Source of the DNA: Thozetella sp. PMI_491 | Taxonomy: Eukaryota > Ascomycota > Sordariomycetes > Chaetosphaeriales > Chaetosphaeriaceae | DNA length: 64,000 nt | Assembly: GCA_021432635.1 (NCBI GenBank) | Contig: MU270124.1 | Span: forward strand, 71,336-135,335 | Direction of reading: 5' to 3' | Shown here: positions 42,771-54,725 of the stretch, piece by piece | How positions within the stretch are numbered: position 1 is the stretch's first letter | Layout of the letters: each line of letters begins with the position of its first letter | The notes under the pieces: model-generated | Databases searched by the model: none | Told to the model about the DNA's origin: nothing | What the model saw: the letters and a program-made list of their open reading frames with translations, nothing else | Translations under genes and position numbers: made by a program

Positions 42771-43347
42771 AGCATCAACGTTGGTACGTTATCTGTAGAT
42801 ATGTGGAGAGATATGAGAAAATTATTGAATAGACTTTTATACTGGGTGCTTGTTCGGAGCTGTGATAATTGTCCCGACTAGTAGAGGTTTGCTCGAGCAC
42901 CTAAGTTACCTATGCTACCTGTCTGCAAACTTCATGCATTCTAGTGCTAGTAGGAGTGCAATCGATCGAACCTGTTCTGTGTAGTCCATAGCCTTCTTCA
43001 TTATGGTCGAGGCTGCTCTATAAAGATGTCTCATAAATCCGATCCATAGCTTAGACCTATTGAGGAAGAACTGCGCTCGCAGCTGACGACGCAGACGCTG
43101 CTCGCCTGCCTTGACGTGCTGTCACTCCTCCAGTCTGCTGCTCCACCCGGCTCACGCATCAGATCACATTGCATAGTATGCTAGTTCACCTGCTTCCCTA
43201 CGAAGCATGAAGCGCGTCGTCGCGCGCTTTGACAAAATAGCCGTGGGGTACCGAGATGAGGGGAAGATTTCGGTGCAGTTTACCCCATCGATTCCGAACC
43301 CCACCATCCGTTCTTGGCGATACCCCTGCATGCACAACTGCCCACCT

Positions 43348-43386
43348 GAGTGTCCTACCCGAGTGTCCTACCCGAGTGTCCTACCC
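43348..43386. repeat. 13-bp tandem repeat, three copies
   Basis: Three exact head-to-tail copies of GAGTGTCCTACCC at 43348, 43361 and 43374, about 150 bp before a hydrolase ATG. Confidence 0.9.
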
Positions 43387-43536
43387 CAATGGCCGTCTTT
43401 GTTCCCAGAGACACATGCCGCTGGATCTAAATGTTTGAGCAAGGTCTGCGTCCCCCCCAGGTGACCAGACAGCCTTGCCCACTTCCTGTGTTATCTAACT
43501 AAACCTTGGTAAGGAACGGCCTGCTAGCAATCCAAG

Positions 43537-45770
43537 ATGCCTCTCAGTATCCAAGATATCTATCAGCGTGACGACAGTGGTTCATACATTGTCGAGACAA
43601 ATGTGACGGTCCCACTACTTACCTCAAAACCCAGCACGCCCAAAGATCCTTGTATTATCAGGGTCAATGTGTATCGACCTCATGGCCCTTCCCCTTGTCC
43701 TGTTCTGGTCACCTACGGTCCTTGTGAGTAGCCTATAGCAAAAAGGCAGCTGGTCACCTTTCCGTTTAGAAGCACCTATTCCCCGCTCCTTCCTCCTCTG
43801 ACAGGCCTCCACAGAGAGATCTCGAGTAGATGGCTAACTTGCTTTTCATATTCTTCGCTTCCTAGATGGCAAGGATATTCACTATGGGAAGTAAGTGATG
43901 GTGAGCTGGTATACCAAGCGACTATCTGACTTCGGAATCAGATTTCACCCGAAGTCCTTTTCAGAAGTCAACCCTGATCACAAATCACCACATTCAGCTT
44001 GGGAAACTCCGGACCCGGCCTATTGGACGGTAAAAGGCTATGCCGTCGTCCGTGCGGACGAGCGTGGCTGCGGACAGTCACCAGGTCGTCTAGACACGAT
44101 GAGCTCTTCTACTACAGATGCCTTCTTCGATTTGATTGAGTGGGCAGCCGTCCAGGAATGGAGTACCGGGAAGGTCGGACTGCTCGGTATCAGTTATTAT
44201 GCTGGTAGCCAGTGGAGAGTCGCTGCAAGGCGACCGAAAGGCCTCGCCGCCATCGTCCCATGGGAAGGTGAGCAAAGCCCGGGGTCTCGTATGTTGCAGT
44301 AGCATGCTAATCACAGTCCTAGGAATGAGTGATTACTATCGTGACAGGGTTAGACACGGCGGAATTCTCTCCAACACGTTCATCTGTGAGTTCCTGTAGC
44401 ACTCGAGGCTCGTTACAAGACACTGAACAAGGCCGCTGACTATTTCAGCCTGGTGGTGGAATCGCCAAGTTGTATCAAACCAGTATGGTTTAGGGGGCCG
44501 AGCCGCTCGCGAATGGGGTCCTGATACCATAGAAGGCAACCTGAGCGATGCCGAGCTTGAAGCTTCCCGCAGCGACCAAACCCAGGATACAGCAGAGCAT
44601 AAGTATCTGGACGAAGATTACTACGTGACAAGACAGTTTAACCTAGAGGATATCGAGGTTCCACTACTGAGCGTTGCAAATTGGGGCGGCATCCTCCTGC
44701 ACCTCCGAGGCAATATCATAGGCTTCATGGGAGCTGGATCAAAGTTCAAGTACTTGCGCTGCATAACTGGTCGCCATGACCTGCCATTCTATTACGAGGA
44801 AGAGGTGAAGGTCCAGCTCTCATTCTTGAATGCCTTTCTGAAGGAGCAAGACGACAGCGGTTGGTCTGTTCCGGGCAAGGTTGCTCCGGTAAGCGTCTGC
44901 CTAAGACAGGGCGACCCGGGATATAACAATGCAGAGGCCGAGCGCAATGCCTTTCCACGTCGAGACGAGCCAGAATGGCCTCTTAGAGGCACCATCTATA
45001 CCGATTTCCACCTCTCGTCTTCCAAGGAACTATTACGTGGTACTACTTCGGTTTCCGAGGGCATCATTAGATATGAAGCACCGAGGTATGCTCCAAAACT
45101 TTTCTGTCGCCTGCCCATGAGTTGGCTTCATTCGCCTTCGATCTAACCTTTGACTTCTCCAGTGGAGAGGTTGCTTTTCGTACTCTACCCTTCGAAGACG
45201 AGGTAGAGATCACGGGACACCCCATGGCCCGGTTAACTGTATCCCTCTGTAGGCTCCCGGACGAGAGCACTACTCCTAGCGAGATCGATCTGTTTCTAAC
45301 TATCCGGCACTTTGATTCTTCGGGAAAAGAGAGTACGTTACACAAATTGCAGCTTGCTCAATGGTCAACGTTGACACATCATAGTTTACTACACCGGAAC
45401 CACAGGAGAGCCGATTCCTGTCGTTAAAGGATGGCTACGAGCCTCTCTGCGTGCGGTCAATGCGGATAGTCCTTTGCACAAACCAGAGTATCTCCCGCAC
45501 CGAGAATATCGATCTACCGACGTTTTACCCGTCGAATTAGACGTACCATATACGATGGATGTGGAGATATGGCCCACGAACGTCGTGGTGAGCCCTGGAA
45601 GCTATCTGGAGCTCCAGATCGCGAGCTGCGACACCGCAGGAAGTGGATTATTCAACCATACCCATCCTGAAGATCGACCACCGGCTAAGCTGCGTGGTTT
45701 TAATAATATTCATTTCGGGGAGAAATTTCAGAACTTTTTGCGGTTGCCTTTCGTTCCCAAAAGAACATAG
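43537..45770 (+). CDS. CocE/NonD-type hydrolase (X-Pro peptidase S15 family)
   Basis: Seven exons (43537-43723, 43866-43890, 43942-44267, 44323-44385, 44449-45085, 45163-45332, 45385-45770) give 597 residues; phases close. Exon 2 is only 25 nt. The alpha/beta-hydrolase nucleophile elbow is LLGISYYAG (Ser near 165), preceded by VVRADERGCGQSPG, the oxyanion-side motif of the family. The C-terminal jelly-roll domain (from about 370) has TGHPMARLTVSL and SYLELQIASCDTAG. Known relatives are bacterial cocaine esterase and acyl-amino-ester hydrolases. It probably cleaves an ester or amide of the compound degraded by the surrounding genes. A second, intronless member is at 49264. Confidence 0.87.
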
Positions 45771-46223
45771 CCAAGGCGAGCAGCAGAGCAGTTCTTGTAT
45801 TTATTGGCACGAAGGCCATGGTCCTTCAACCAGATATACTCTCCTTTAGTCATTCATCTCTTGAATATTTTACGAAAGATGAACTCGTCTCAGTTCTCAA
45901 TCTATTTTTCTATGCATTATGTTGAACCTAAATCCAGTAGAAGCACTATGTTTCGCGAAACGGTGCCTCGGGCAGGATAGAGCCTGCAGGTATAGGAATA
46001 TTGGCAATTGCAACGTTTATAAATTAAGCAGCCGGATACGAACTTACCCAAGAGAGTCGGTAAAACAAAAGCATTTGAACTTCATTTATGCGTTCACTGA
46101 ACCAAGACAGTTATATTTCATAGCTACAAGTCACAAGACATGCTAAAGAAAATATGGAACAAACTCGGAGCTCTTCATCACCTGGATAGCACTGAACCGG
46201 TAGAGATACTGACTTCCGGAGGC
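45771..46223. other. convergent intergenic region
   Basis: AT-rich 3' flanks of the hydrolase and the transporter. No gene seen. Confidence 0.45.
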
Positions 46224-47983
46224 CTATTTCTCGACATCCTCGGTGGTTTCCACCTTAGCTTCCTTCTCTGTATGCGATGCATGGGCGGAGCCGAACACCA
46301 TCTTACTAGTCTGCCACGCCGGCACCCCTGACTCAAACAGCTCGCTTATCTCCTCGAGCGAGCGCCCACGCGTCTCGGGAAAGAGAAAGAAGATTGTGAG
46401 TAGAATGATCACTAGGAGTACATCGTATACAATGTAGTACTTCCACTGTATGGCCGAGATCGCAATGGAGTTGACAAAGGCGTTGAACAGAAGAGTAACA
46501 CCGTTCAGTAAATTGACAATCGCCATGCCCTTGCTCCTAGTGTGGAAAGGGAGAATCTCAGCCGGGTAGCCTGGATCTGTTAGAAAAGCCTTCACAGATA
46601 TGAAAAGAACCAGAGACTTACTCCATGTGAAGGGTGTAACGGCGATATCATAGTGAAAGAAGTAGATAAAGATGAACACGATAACCATGATACCGGCTGT
46701 AGAATTGCCAGTCTCGAAGTTCACTGCGGAACAGACGGTCCAGGCAACATATGATATTAGCATGCCGGCCGCAGACCAAAGCCACAGGGTTCGGCGGCCG
46801 AGGCGATCTACTAGCATGGACCCAAATACGGCGGCAAAGGCGTTGAAAATTTGCAAAATCCCGTTGATGAGAGTCTGGGTGAAGGAGGACGTGATGCCGA
46901 CAGTGTCGAGAACTAGAGAAAGGTAATATGTAATAAGACCATTTCCAGCCCACTGAGAAATGAAGGGAACAAGGACGATAATGAGAAGGCGCCGTCGATC
47001 TGCTTTCGTTGCCCAGAGCTGTAATGCATGTTAGCATAGTTGGAGAGCCTAGTAACTTCGAAGAAAGGAAAGTCTTACGCTTGACCATGACATGCTACTC
47101 GACTCTAGTTCGCTCTGAACGTAGTGAGTGATCTCGGAAACCTCGAACTCCACAAGAGGGTGGTTGACATCGCCTCCGGCGTGATACTTGGCAAATATTT
47201 CCCGCGCTTCCTGAGTTCGGCCTTTGCTAATAAGCCATCGGGGCGATTCCGGTACGGACCAAATGAAAGCTAGCTGGACGAGGGGGAAGAAGGCCTGAAG
47301 AATAGACGGGATGCGCCAACTCCATGTGGAGTCGATAGAGAAGGTGCCAAAGGTGATCCAACTGGATGCTATGGCCCCGACATAGAAAAAGCAGTTGTAG
47401 AGAGAGGTGAGCTTGCCGCGGTGGGTAGGATACGCTAGCTCGGTGACCAACACCGGAGCGGGCATGGAAGAGAACTCGATTCCAACGCCGATGAGGAAGC
47501 GGCTGACGATAAACATGGCCACGTTCTGGGCAGCAGATTGAAGAGCCGTAGCCACTAGAAGAAACGCGATGCCGACGAGAATACTAGCTTTTCGGCCGAA
47601 CTTGTCGCAAATGATACCAGCAGGAATGGCCGCGAGTAGCTGTATTAGCCCAAGGTTAGCACCTTCTTTCTTGCCGCAATGCATGGTGAATTCGGCAGAG
47701 GGGTAACACTTACAACGCCGAGGGAGAGAACAGCATTGATAAGTCCGAGTAGACTGGACCGGGGCGTGCCAAAGTAGTCATTCCAAGTGTCCAAACTGAG
47801 CAGGCCATTCATCATGGACCCATCGAAGCCCAGGGTGACGGAGGATAGCAGCACGATGAGGATATAGAAATTTAGCTGAAGAAGGTGAGGCTGTGTGATC
47901 CACGACTTGCTATGCTGCGGAAGCACGGCGGCCAGCTCGTTGCCAACCGCGTTGACTTTGCGATTGGGTTTGGACTGAGGCAT
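46224..47983 (-). CDS. MFS sugar-porter-type transporter
   Basis: Four exons (47983-47714, 47639-47079, 47018-46622, 46576-46224) give 526 residues. The third intron is short (45 nt). Motifs: CDKFGRKAS in the 2-3 loop, PESPRW after segment 6, DRLGRRTLW after segment 8, and PETRGRSLEEISELFE after segment 12. The N-terminal cytosolic tail is about 40 residues. Lactose-permease-like members have been recruited in fungi for sugars, glycosides and acids. Its place between two CocE/NonD hydrolases, divergent from one of them, suggests uptake of the ester or glycoside that these hydrolases split. Confidence 0.9.
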
Positions 47984-49263
47984 CTTGGGTAGGTTTGACA
48001 GACAGTATGCTGCAACAAAGCGTGCTTGCAAGGAAGGGGCAAGGCGATGCAAGGCTGAATGTCGAGGGGTTTAGAGAGGTGCAGCCGAGCCGGAATAAGT
48101 GTCTATGTAGCCGTGGGCTCGCTGCACCATGGAACGCATGAAAGATGCATTTCATGGGCCTTGTTACCCCGGATTCCAGAGGGGAAGCCTGTCGTGGGGC
48201 GTGGGGAAACCTGTCGTGGCGTGTGGGGAAGCGATAATTTGGTTTACTTTAGCTGTCCTTTGATTCGGCTTCTCCACGGTTCCAAGCTAGCGAAGTCTAG
48301 GCCAGGCCTCCTTCATGAGCGCCCGGCCGTGGGGCATTTGGGCCAAGCCACTTCTCATCCCTGTACGATGGTGGTGAATTATTAGTCCAAGGTTTCCTGG
48401 GTCATAGATTAGGCCGCAGGTGTGGTGTGTAGCGACCAGGTATTGAACAATACCCGAAGATGAGATTGTTGTAAGAAGGATTTAAGGGGGTATCCGAACT
48501 TGAACGTCGCCACATCGAGTGCGATTCGAGCATTAAGGAACGCGTGGGGCAAGATTTTTCTTTGCATGTTTTTTTGTATCCCTGGACATGAGCATGTCAC
48601 AGCCCAGCCACTTCTCATCTTCACGGTCTACTATGGCAGGGGCATTTTTGGGAGGGAAGGGGGGCAGAGCTCATGGGCGACCGTGTTGGCGCTCTGACTG
48701 CACACTCTATGCTCCCCTTACGCTCCGGTAGATTCGGCTAGTCGGTCTTTTTTGGAGCTCAGCTGTCCTGCAGAAATCTCCCCCTTAGCCAGTTGCGAAT
48801 TGTGGTGGGGAGCGCAGAGACAAGAGTTAAGATAATTTTGAGCTATTGAGCGACTGCGCCGGTTCCCCATCGCGTCTCTCCACACGGAACTGGGGACCCG
48901 CAGCTCGGCTTGGGTACTTTCCACGGGTTCCGTGGGGTCAGAGGAGTCACTTTGGGGTTAAAATTTGTATTGTCAAAACAGACCTGCCCCGCAATCGAAC
49001 CCCAAGTACCGACGGCTTGGGCCTGGGGATCCGTTGGGGTTCGGCTTTAGTCTAGCGCCTCGGTGCCCCGGGCAGGAACCCAATGGTCCTCCGCGGCAAC
49101 TACCTAGATTCCGAGGAGTTGGTGCCAGATTTGTCCGTAACTAGGTGGTGGGCGACAGAGGGTCTTGATAAAACCCGATGCAGGGCAGTTTCCCAGGCTT
49201 TAGCGCCTCGAGCAACCAAGATCTCAGCCAGAACTCAACTTTAGCGAAACAATCCTTGTCACC
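47984..49263. promoter_or_regulatory. divergent promoter: transporter / intronless hydrolase
   Basis: 1.28 kb between divergent ATGs. Contains a 22-bp direct repeat (48181-48232) and many GGGG elements, for example CTGGGG near 48890 and 49023 and GTGGGG at 48932, fitting the CreA-type SYGGRG consensus. No gene seen. Confidence 0.45.
48181..48232. repeat. 22-bp direct repeat, 2.4 copies
   Basis: Units at 48181 and 48203 begin GGGGAARCCTGTCGTGG, with a partial third at 48225. Each unit carries GTGGGG, so the repeat multiplies a CreA-like site in a promoter. Confidence 0.75.
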
Positions 49264-51039
49264 ATGCCGCCTCCCGTGCAGATTGGCACTGTCCCTATCA
49301 GTGCTCCCTCCCAGGGAAAGAACAATTACCAGGGATTCAACCCACGGTCCGAGGTTCTCCCTAAAGGGTGGAATGGCTACAAGTCGCGGGAGCTCCCGTG
49401 CGACATCCTTGTGGAGCATGACTATGGGATCAAGGTCCGCGATGGAGTCACACTGTACTGCGATATTTACCGTTCTCCTTCCACTGGCCCGTCAGACCGA
49501 GTCCCTGCAATTGTGGCATGGAGTCCTTTCGGCAAAAAATTCAACGGTCTCGAAATCTGCAAGATGCTTGTCTGGGGCATTGGAATCCCCAAGGGAACCA
49601 TGAGCGGCCTAGAGAGGTTCGAGGGTCCAGATCCAGCCGAATATGTCCCACAAGGCTTTGCCATCGTCAATGTCGACGCTCGCGGAGCTGGCCATTCCGA
49701 AGGGTCGGTCGTGATTATGGGAACCCAGGAAGCCGAGGATGGCTACGATGTTATTGAAGCCCTGGCGAAGATGGACTGGTGCAACGGCAACGTTGGCCTA
49801 GCCGGAAACTCCCATTTGGGCATTGTACAATGGTTCATAGCCGCCCTTCGGCCCCCTTCTCTCAAGGCAATTGCTCCATGGGAAGCTGCAGGAGATCTAT
49901 ACCGCGAGCAGTTTGTCAGGGGAGGGGTTTGGGACAGCGGTCTATTTGACTTCATCACCGAGCACATTATCCAGGGGTTCAACGGACTTGAATCCTTTGC
50001 CGAAATGTACCGGAGAGGCCAGCTGCAGAACGCGTACTGGAAAGATAAACGAGCCAACATCAAGAATATCAACATCCCGACCTATGTGGTCGCCTCATAC
50101 TCGACCTTTGTCCACACCATGGGTTCGATCCGAGGTTACCTCGACGTTGACACGCCACATAAATGGCTTCGGTGGGACCCTTACCAAGAGTGGTTCGACC
50201 TCTGGGCTGTCAAGGAGTCCCGGGACGAGCTTGCAGCTTTTTTCAACAAGTTTTTGAAAGGCGAGGACAATGGCTTCGAGAAAACTCCCCGAGTGAGAAT
50301 GAGCATTCTTCGCTTTGGCGAACAAGAGCCTATATACCCAGTTGTGGAGGAAGACTTTCCTATCCCACGTACCGAGTACACCAGTCTCTATTTCAACACG
50401 GATCGGACTCTTACCTTAGAGCCTCCAAAAACACATAGTACTCTCTCATACAATTCTGAGCTGCAAGGAACTTCAGTCGACTATGCAGGGTTTACCTATA
50501 CGTTTCAGAAGAAGACGCGCCTGGTTGGTCTACCTAAGGTCGTTCTATTCTTATCTTGCCCGGATCATGACGACATGAACGTTTACGTCGTCATCCGGAA
50601 GCTCGACAAGCATGGCAACAGGATGTTCAACCTAAACATTCCCTGGGCAAACGCCCCCGTCAACTCAATCGACGCTATCGAGCCTAAGGACTACCACAAT
50701 CTCATTCTCTATGCCGGGCCAATGGGCATCCTACGGGCGTCCAGAAGGCACTACGACTTACAGCAAAGCATTCACTCTCAGTATCCGTTCCACACCCACG
50801 ACCGAGTTGAGAAGGTGACTCCAGGAGAGGTTGTGGAGCTCCATATCGGTCTTTGGGCCATGGGTATTGAGTATGAGGCGGGGGAAAGTCTCTGTGTGGA
50901 GATCAGTGGGCAGTATCCGTTGTTTAAGGATTACACGGCCGAGGTAAAGAAGCCGCCAGTTGACGAGCGGAACGTGGGCATGCATACCATCCACATTAGC
51001 CCAGAGTACCCTAGCAGAGCGATACTGCCCTATGTGTGA
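49264..51039 (+). CDS. CocE/NonD-type hydrolase (intronless)
   Basis: A single exon of 591 residues. The nucleophile elbow reads VGLAGNSHLG (Ser about 183), where most relatives have GxSYxG. It is preceded by VNVDARGAGHSEGS. The middle carries the helical cap, and the C-terminal jelly roll begins near 400 (VDYAGFTYTFQKKTRLVGLPKVVLFL). No signal peptide is seen, so it is probably cytosolic. It resembles the hydrolase at 43537 in fold but not closely in sequence, so the pair are distant paralogues. It shares a promoter region with the divergent sugar-porter-type transporter. Confidence 0.87.
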   Translation: MPPPVQIGTVPISAPSQGKNNYQGFNPRSEVLPKGWNGYKSRELPCDILVEHDYGIKVRDGVTLYCDIYRSPSTGPSDRVPAIVAWSPFGKKFNGLEICKMLVWGIGIPKGTMSGLERFEGPDPAEYVPQGFAIVNVDARGAGHSEGSVVIMGTQEAEDGYDVIEALAKMDWCNGNVGLAGNSHLGIVQWFIAALRPPSLKAIAPWEAAGDLYREQFVRGGVWDSGLFDFITEHIIQGFNGLESFAEMYRRGQLQNAYWKDKRANIKNINIPTYVVASYSTFVHTMGSIRGYLDVDTPHKWLRWDPYQEWFDLWAVKESRDELAAFFNKFLKGEDNGFEKTPRVRMSILRFGEQEPIYPVVEEDFPIPRTEYTSLYFNTDRTLTLEPPKTHSTLSYNSELQGTSVDYAGFTYTFQKKTRLVGLPKVVLFLSCPDHDDMNVYVVIRKLDKHGNRMFNLNIPWANAPVNSIDAIEPKDYHNLILYAGPMGILRASRRHYDLQQSIHSQYPFHTHDRVEKVTPGEVVELHIGLWAMGIEYEAGESLCVEISGQYPLFKDYTAEVKKPPVDERNVGMHTIHISPEYPSRAILPYV

Positions 51040-53545
51040 GAAAGAGAGTAACTAAAATTCTACAATCTTTACACTTACTGGGGTAGGCGAGAGTAAGGGC
51101 AACGAAAGCCGCAATAATAACTGTCGAAAAGTACATCCTTTACTCAGCCTTGTTAATAAATAGTCGATGCCGATTGGAAGAGCAAAACAAAAGAGGTGCA
51201 TGGTTACTGTTTATATGTAATTCGGCCCTGGGTCGGTTGGCATGGGGGAGCTTTAGAACACGAGGTTTAGGATACAAGTATCGATGTACCGACGGAATCT
51301 CGGGATGTTAAGGGTATACGAGAATTTCCTGGATGCAAGTGGAGTTTAGCACTCAAAATCTCATCTACTTCCTGTCCCAAGGTAGCGTGATCCCTTTCAT
51401 CGAGTTTCACCTACAGTGGGTCGCCAAAAGGTATCGAAGAGGTTGCGCTTCAATGGATCACTTCTTAGCTTTTATATCATGTCGTTGCCAACTACCCCTT
51501 GAGGGCGCGCAAAGTGGCTGCCATAAATAGTGCAAGACTATTTTTCCGACTCGCTCAAGTTTCGATCTTTCACTCGAATTCTAAGGATTCGCTGTGGTGG
51601 GGAGTGATTCTACTTCCTATATAGCTGTTTATCGTGCCTACCAACAATATCCTACCGCTAGGTCTTCCTACTCATTACAGAGGCTTATAAGAATGTATTA
51701 GACGTAAATGGAGCACCGTGATAAGAATATGTTCATGAACAGTGTTCTAGTAACGTCGGGTTGGATGAGAGTAATGGATGATAAAACCCAACTGCTCTAC
51801 CTGACCTGTACCACAGTTGGGTGCGTCAACAGACCCTTACGACAGTGCTGGTTACCAGAGTCTGTCTTTCACGGCTCACCATAGATCGGCCAAACTCGGT
51901 GAAGAGGCCAGGCTCGCCACTTTTGTAGGCATGATGCGCGCCTAGGAAAGGCAAACCTGTTGCGTATGAAGTACGCCAAAACATCATATGCACCAGCATC
52001 CAATGGTGCACCCAGATTTAAGTGGTAAAATTTCACTGTGTTGAGTTCCTCAAGGGCCACTAATGGAAGGTCCGGTGTGTAATGGCGTCTCTCATATGGG
52101 ATGGGTAGCGAAGGAGCGGCAAACGAACGAAAACGACGGTTTTAAACTTGAATCGATTGCTAACGCTACGTAGTGATATAAGAACACCAGAGGGCTATTT
52201 CGCACATCCCCGCGAGGTATCCTGTTGGCCGCTGTCCTATGTGTGAGCAGAAAAGTATGTAAGCGCCTGATATCCCAGACGGAGTACAGAGAGCACCACT
52301 GAGTTAACAGCTCTCTGCACTCTCTCTCAAATTTTTGGTGTTAATCCTAACCCAATGCACCACGAACTGGCAGCAGGGGCATTGGCGAGGACGTCAATAA
52401 CAATTGAGGGATAATTGGGAGCGTGAATCTATTTGTATGCCGCAAACTGCGTTTGGGTTCGGTTTACCCTGGTGACTTTAGATTACAAACGCTCGTCTCG
52501 ATGCTTCCAGAGCGACAGCCTTGATGATACTCGCAAGCATCTATTATATCAGGGTCAGTGACTACCTCTCGCAAGTTTGCATTATAAGCAACGGACGCAA
52601 GAAAGCGCATGGGGTAGGGGACAGGGCTTGTATACGCTGCAGTCAACCAGCGCAGTTAACTAATGCAGCCCCGCTGAATCTCTACAGTTGGCCGGACACA
52701 AAAGTATGCACCTCTACGTAGTCGCCCCCTGTGCCCGCTAATGAAACTGCTGTGGGTTCATTTCCCTGTAGACGTTGCATGCTGCCTGGCGCTGGCTGCT
52801 ATTTCATTCAGCCTTAGAACTAATCTGGCATTTTTTCTGGTTCTAGATAGGCATTCCTTCCGATTTTGGCTCCTGTACAGATTAGCATGCAAGATGAAAG
52901 GAGGCCCCAGATCTGCGACGTTGACTGGCCAATCAAAGAGAGCGCTGGATTCTTTCCATGGCTCAGCGCCATGTCGCATCGTTTGTCAGCGCCAATCAAA
53001 TCGCGATGCCAAGCCTAGATACCACGGCCCGACCGATTCAGGCAAGGGAATGCGGCTGCTAACCCTCGGGGCGATGCTGCTGACAGGGGCTCGGCTTTCT
53101 CTGCCCTACGGGCGCGAATCGACGGTTTAATCTTGCAATGATTCGCTCAGGAATACGCGAGGCGCGTCCGAAATTCTTGGTTGCAGGGCTATGCTAGCTG
53201 ATGAGCTAGGGTGAAATGCCGTGGCCCAGGGACCAAATACCTTGGCTCGGCAGTATGAGAAGATACCAACGAAGCACGCGCATTCGCCTAGCCCTGCCGG
53301 ATAGCTGGCCACGCGAATACCGTGCATCTCTAGTAGCATTGAGGTCTGACATCAGATTTTAAATGAGGGACCTACCCAGTAGGCGGCCGACGCTCACTCA
53401 TCTACCCAGGGGAAAGTCTTTTTAACTAATCGAACCCCATAATAACGCTTGGTAGAGTTCTTCGTGTGTTTGTCTCTCCAGCCCTTCCTTTCGCTGCAAA
53501 GTCCCCAGCACGCCACGGACAAGAGCACGCGGTAGTCACCCCACA
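51040..53545. other. intergenic, about 2.5 kb
   Basis: The largest gap in the right half. Scattered short frames (such as 52741-53130) lack any family feature. I see no RNA gene, repeat array or relic that I can name. Confidence 0.45.
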
Positions 53546-54426
53546 ATGGATTATCAGCAGCAGTACCAAATGCAGCCGCAGAGCACCGGTGCAGCTCCTG
53601 GCTACTATGCACCTCCTATCGAGAAAACGCCTTCGATGAATGCGGTTCAGCAGGGCGGGAACTATGGAGCGTATCAGGCTGTACAGAACCAGCCACAGCC
53701 TGAAAACGCGTACGGAGCCCCGGGCTCGAACTATCTCCCTGCCGATGCTGTCTATGCGCCGACAAATGGTGTCTACGAAGGCCAGAATGCCGGATATGGA
53801 GATCCTCCCGCAGGGAGCCCAAGACTTACGTTCGGAATGAAGCGCGTCGTTTTTTTTTCCGTGATATCTGCCGCCATCGTGCTGGTTGCGCTAGTCATTG
53901 GCCTCGGCGCAGGGCTTGGCGTGAGCCAAAACAAACTGCACACCGCGCAAAACGACCTGGCCGATGCGCAGTCTAGCCTATCCGCACTGTATGTTGAAGG
54001 CTGTTCCTCGCTCATAAGAATATCTCGCTGACCGTGAACAGTGCCAATGCGGCCTCCCCCACAGCCTCCCCGACCACAAATCCTAGCTCAACGTCGAGCG
54101 CGCCGACCGCGCTCCCGACTTCCAACATTGACTGCCCCAAGTCCAACAACACCATGTTCACTGCCAGCAACGGCGAGAAGTTTGAGCAATTCTGTGGCGT
54201 CGACTATAGCGGAGAAGGAGCCGCCGACCTTTCTAGCACTAAGGCAATCAGCATGGATGCGTGCATGGAAGCATGTGCCACCAAGAAGGGCTGCCAAGGT
54301 GCCGGCTGGGGCTATCTCGCGGGCGATAAGAGCCTGAACCACACGTGTTACATGAAGACGAACTTGACCAAATCCCACTCCGCCGATGCGACATGGGCGT
54401 TTGGGAAATTATTGACGTCATCATAA
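53546..54426 (+). CDS. type II membrane protein with extracellular PAN-like domain
   Basis: Two exons (53546-53988, 54042-54426) joined by a 53 nt intron give 275 residues. The N-terminal about 95 residues are Gln/Tyr/Pro/Gly-rich and cytosolic in look. A single membrane segment (VISAAIVLVALVIGLGAGLGV) is followed by a short coiled-coil-like stretch and a Ser/Thr/Pro linker. The C-terminal about 95 residues have the Cys spacing and order of small fungal PAN/apple-like modules (CPKSN, FCGVDY, CMEACATKKGC, CYMKT). PAN-like modules bind sugars or proteins. I recognise no named gene; a surface sensor or wall-linked role is possible. Confidence 0.75.
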
Positions 54427-54725
54427 TAGGTTGGGTCTTCGGAATAGAAGGAGCGGGCAGAAGACATGCATAGGAGACCGGACTCCGGCGATCGGGTTCG
54501 GAGGGAGGGATAGACCGAACTTACTACATATAATCATACTTTCAGGGCGTTTGGAGACCTGGGACTTCCAGCATTTTACCCTCACACGACAGACGAGGTT
54601 GGCGGGGTACCTAAACTCGTCTTGGGGGCAATCGCCCCATCTCTTATCCAGGGTCGATCCGCGAACACAATCTTTCTATTTCTCCGTACATTCTATTCAG
54701 TCAAGTCAAAATCGTGATAACGACT
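54427..54725. other. convergent spacer, 299 bp
   Basis: 3' flanks only; nothing recognisable. Confidence 0.4.

Larger units (their letters stand above)
42082..43536. other. intergenic, about 1.45 kb, possible gene relic
   Basis: Contains a possible hydrolase remnant (42420-42770) and a 13-bp tandem repeat (43348-43386). The last 300 bp should hold the promoter of the CocE-type hydrolase. Confidence 0.4.

Noticed and set aside
48990-49050. Possible tRNA-like T-arm (TTCGATT) on the minus strand
   Set aside because: No matching acceptor, D or anticodon stems could be folded around it.
52741-53130. 129-codon frame in the large gap
   Set aside because: Composition is unremarkable; no recognisable domain or promoter/splice support.
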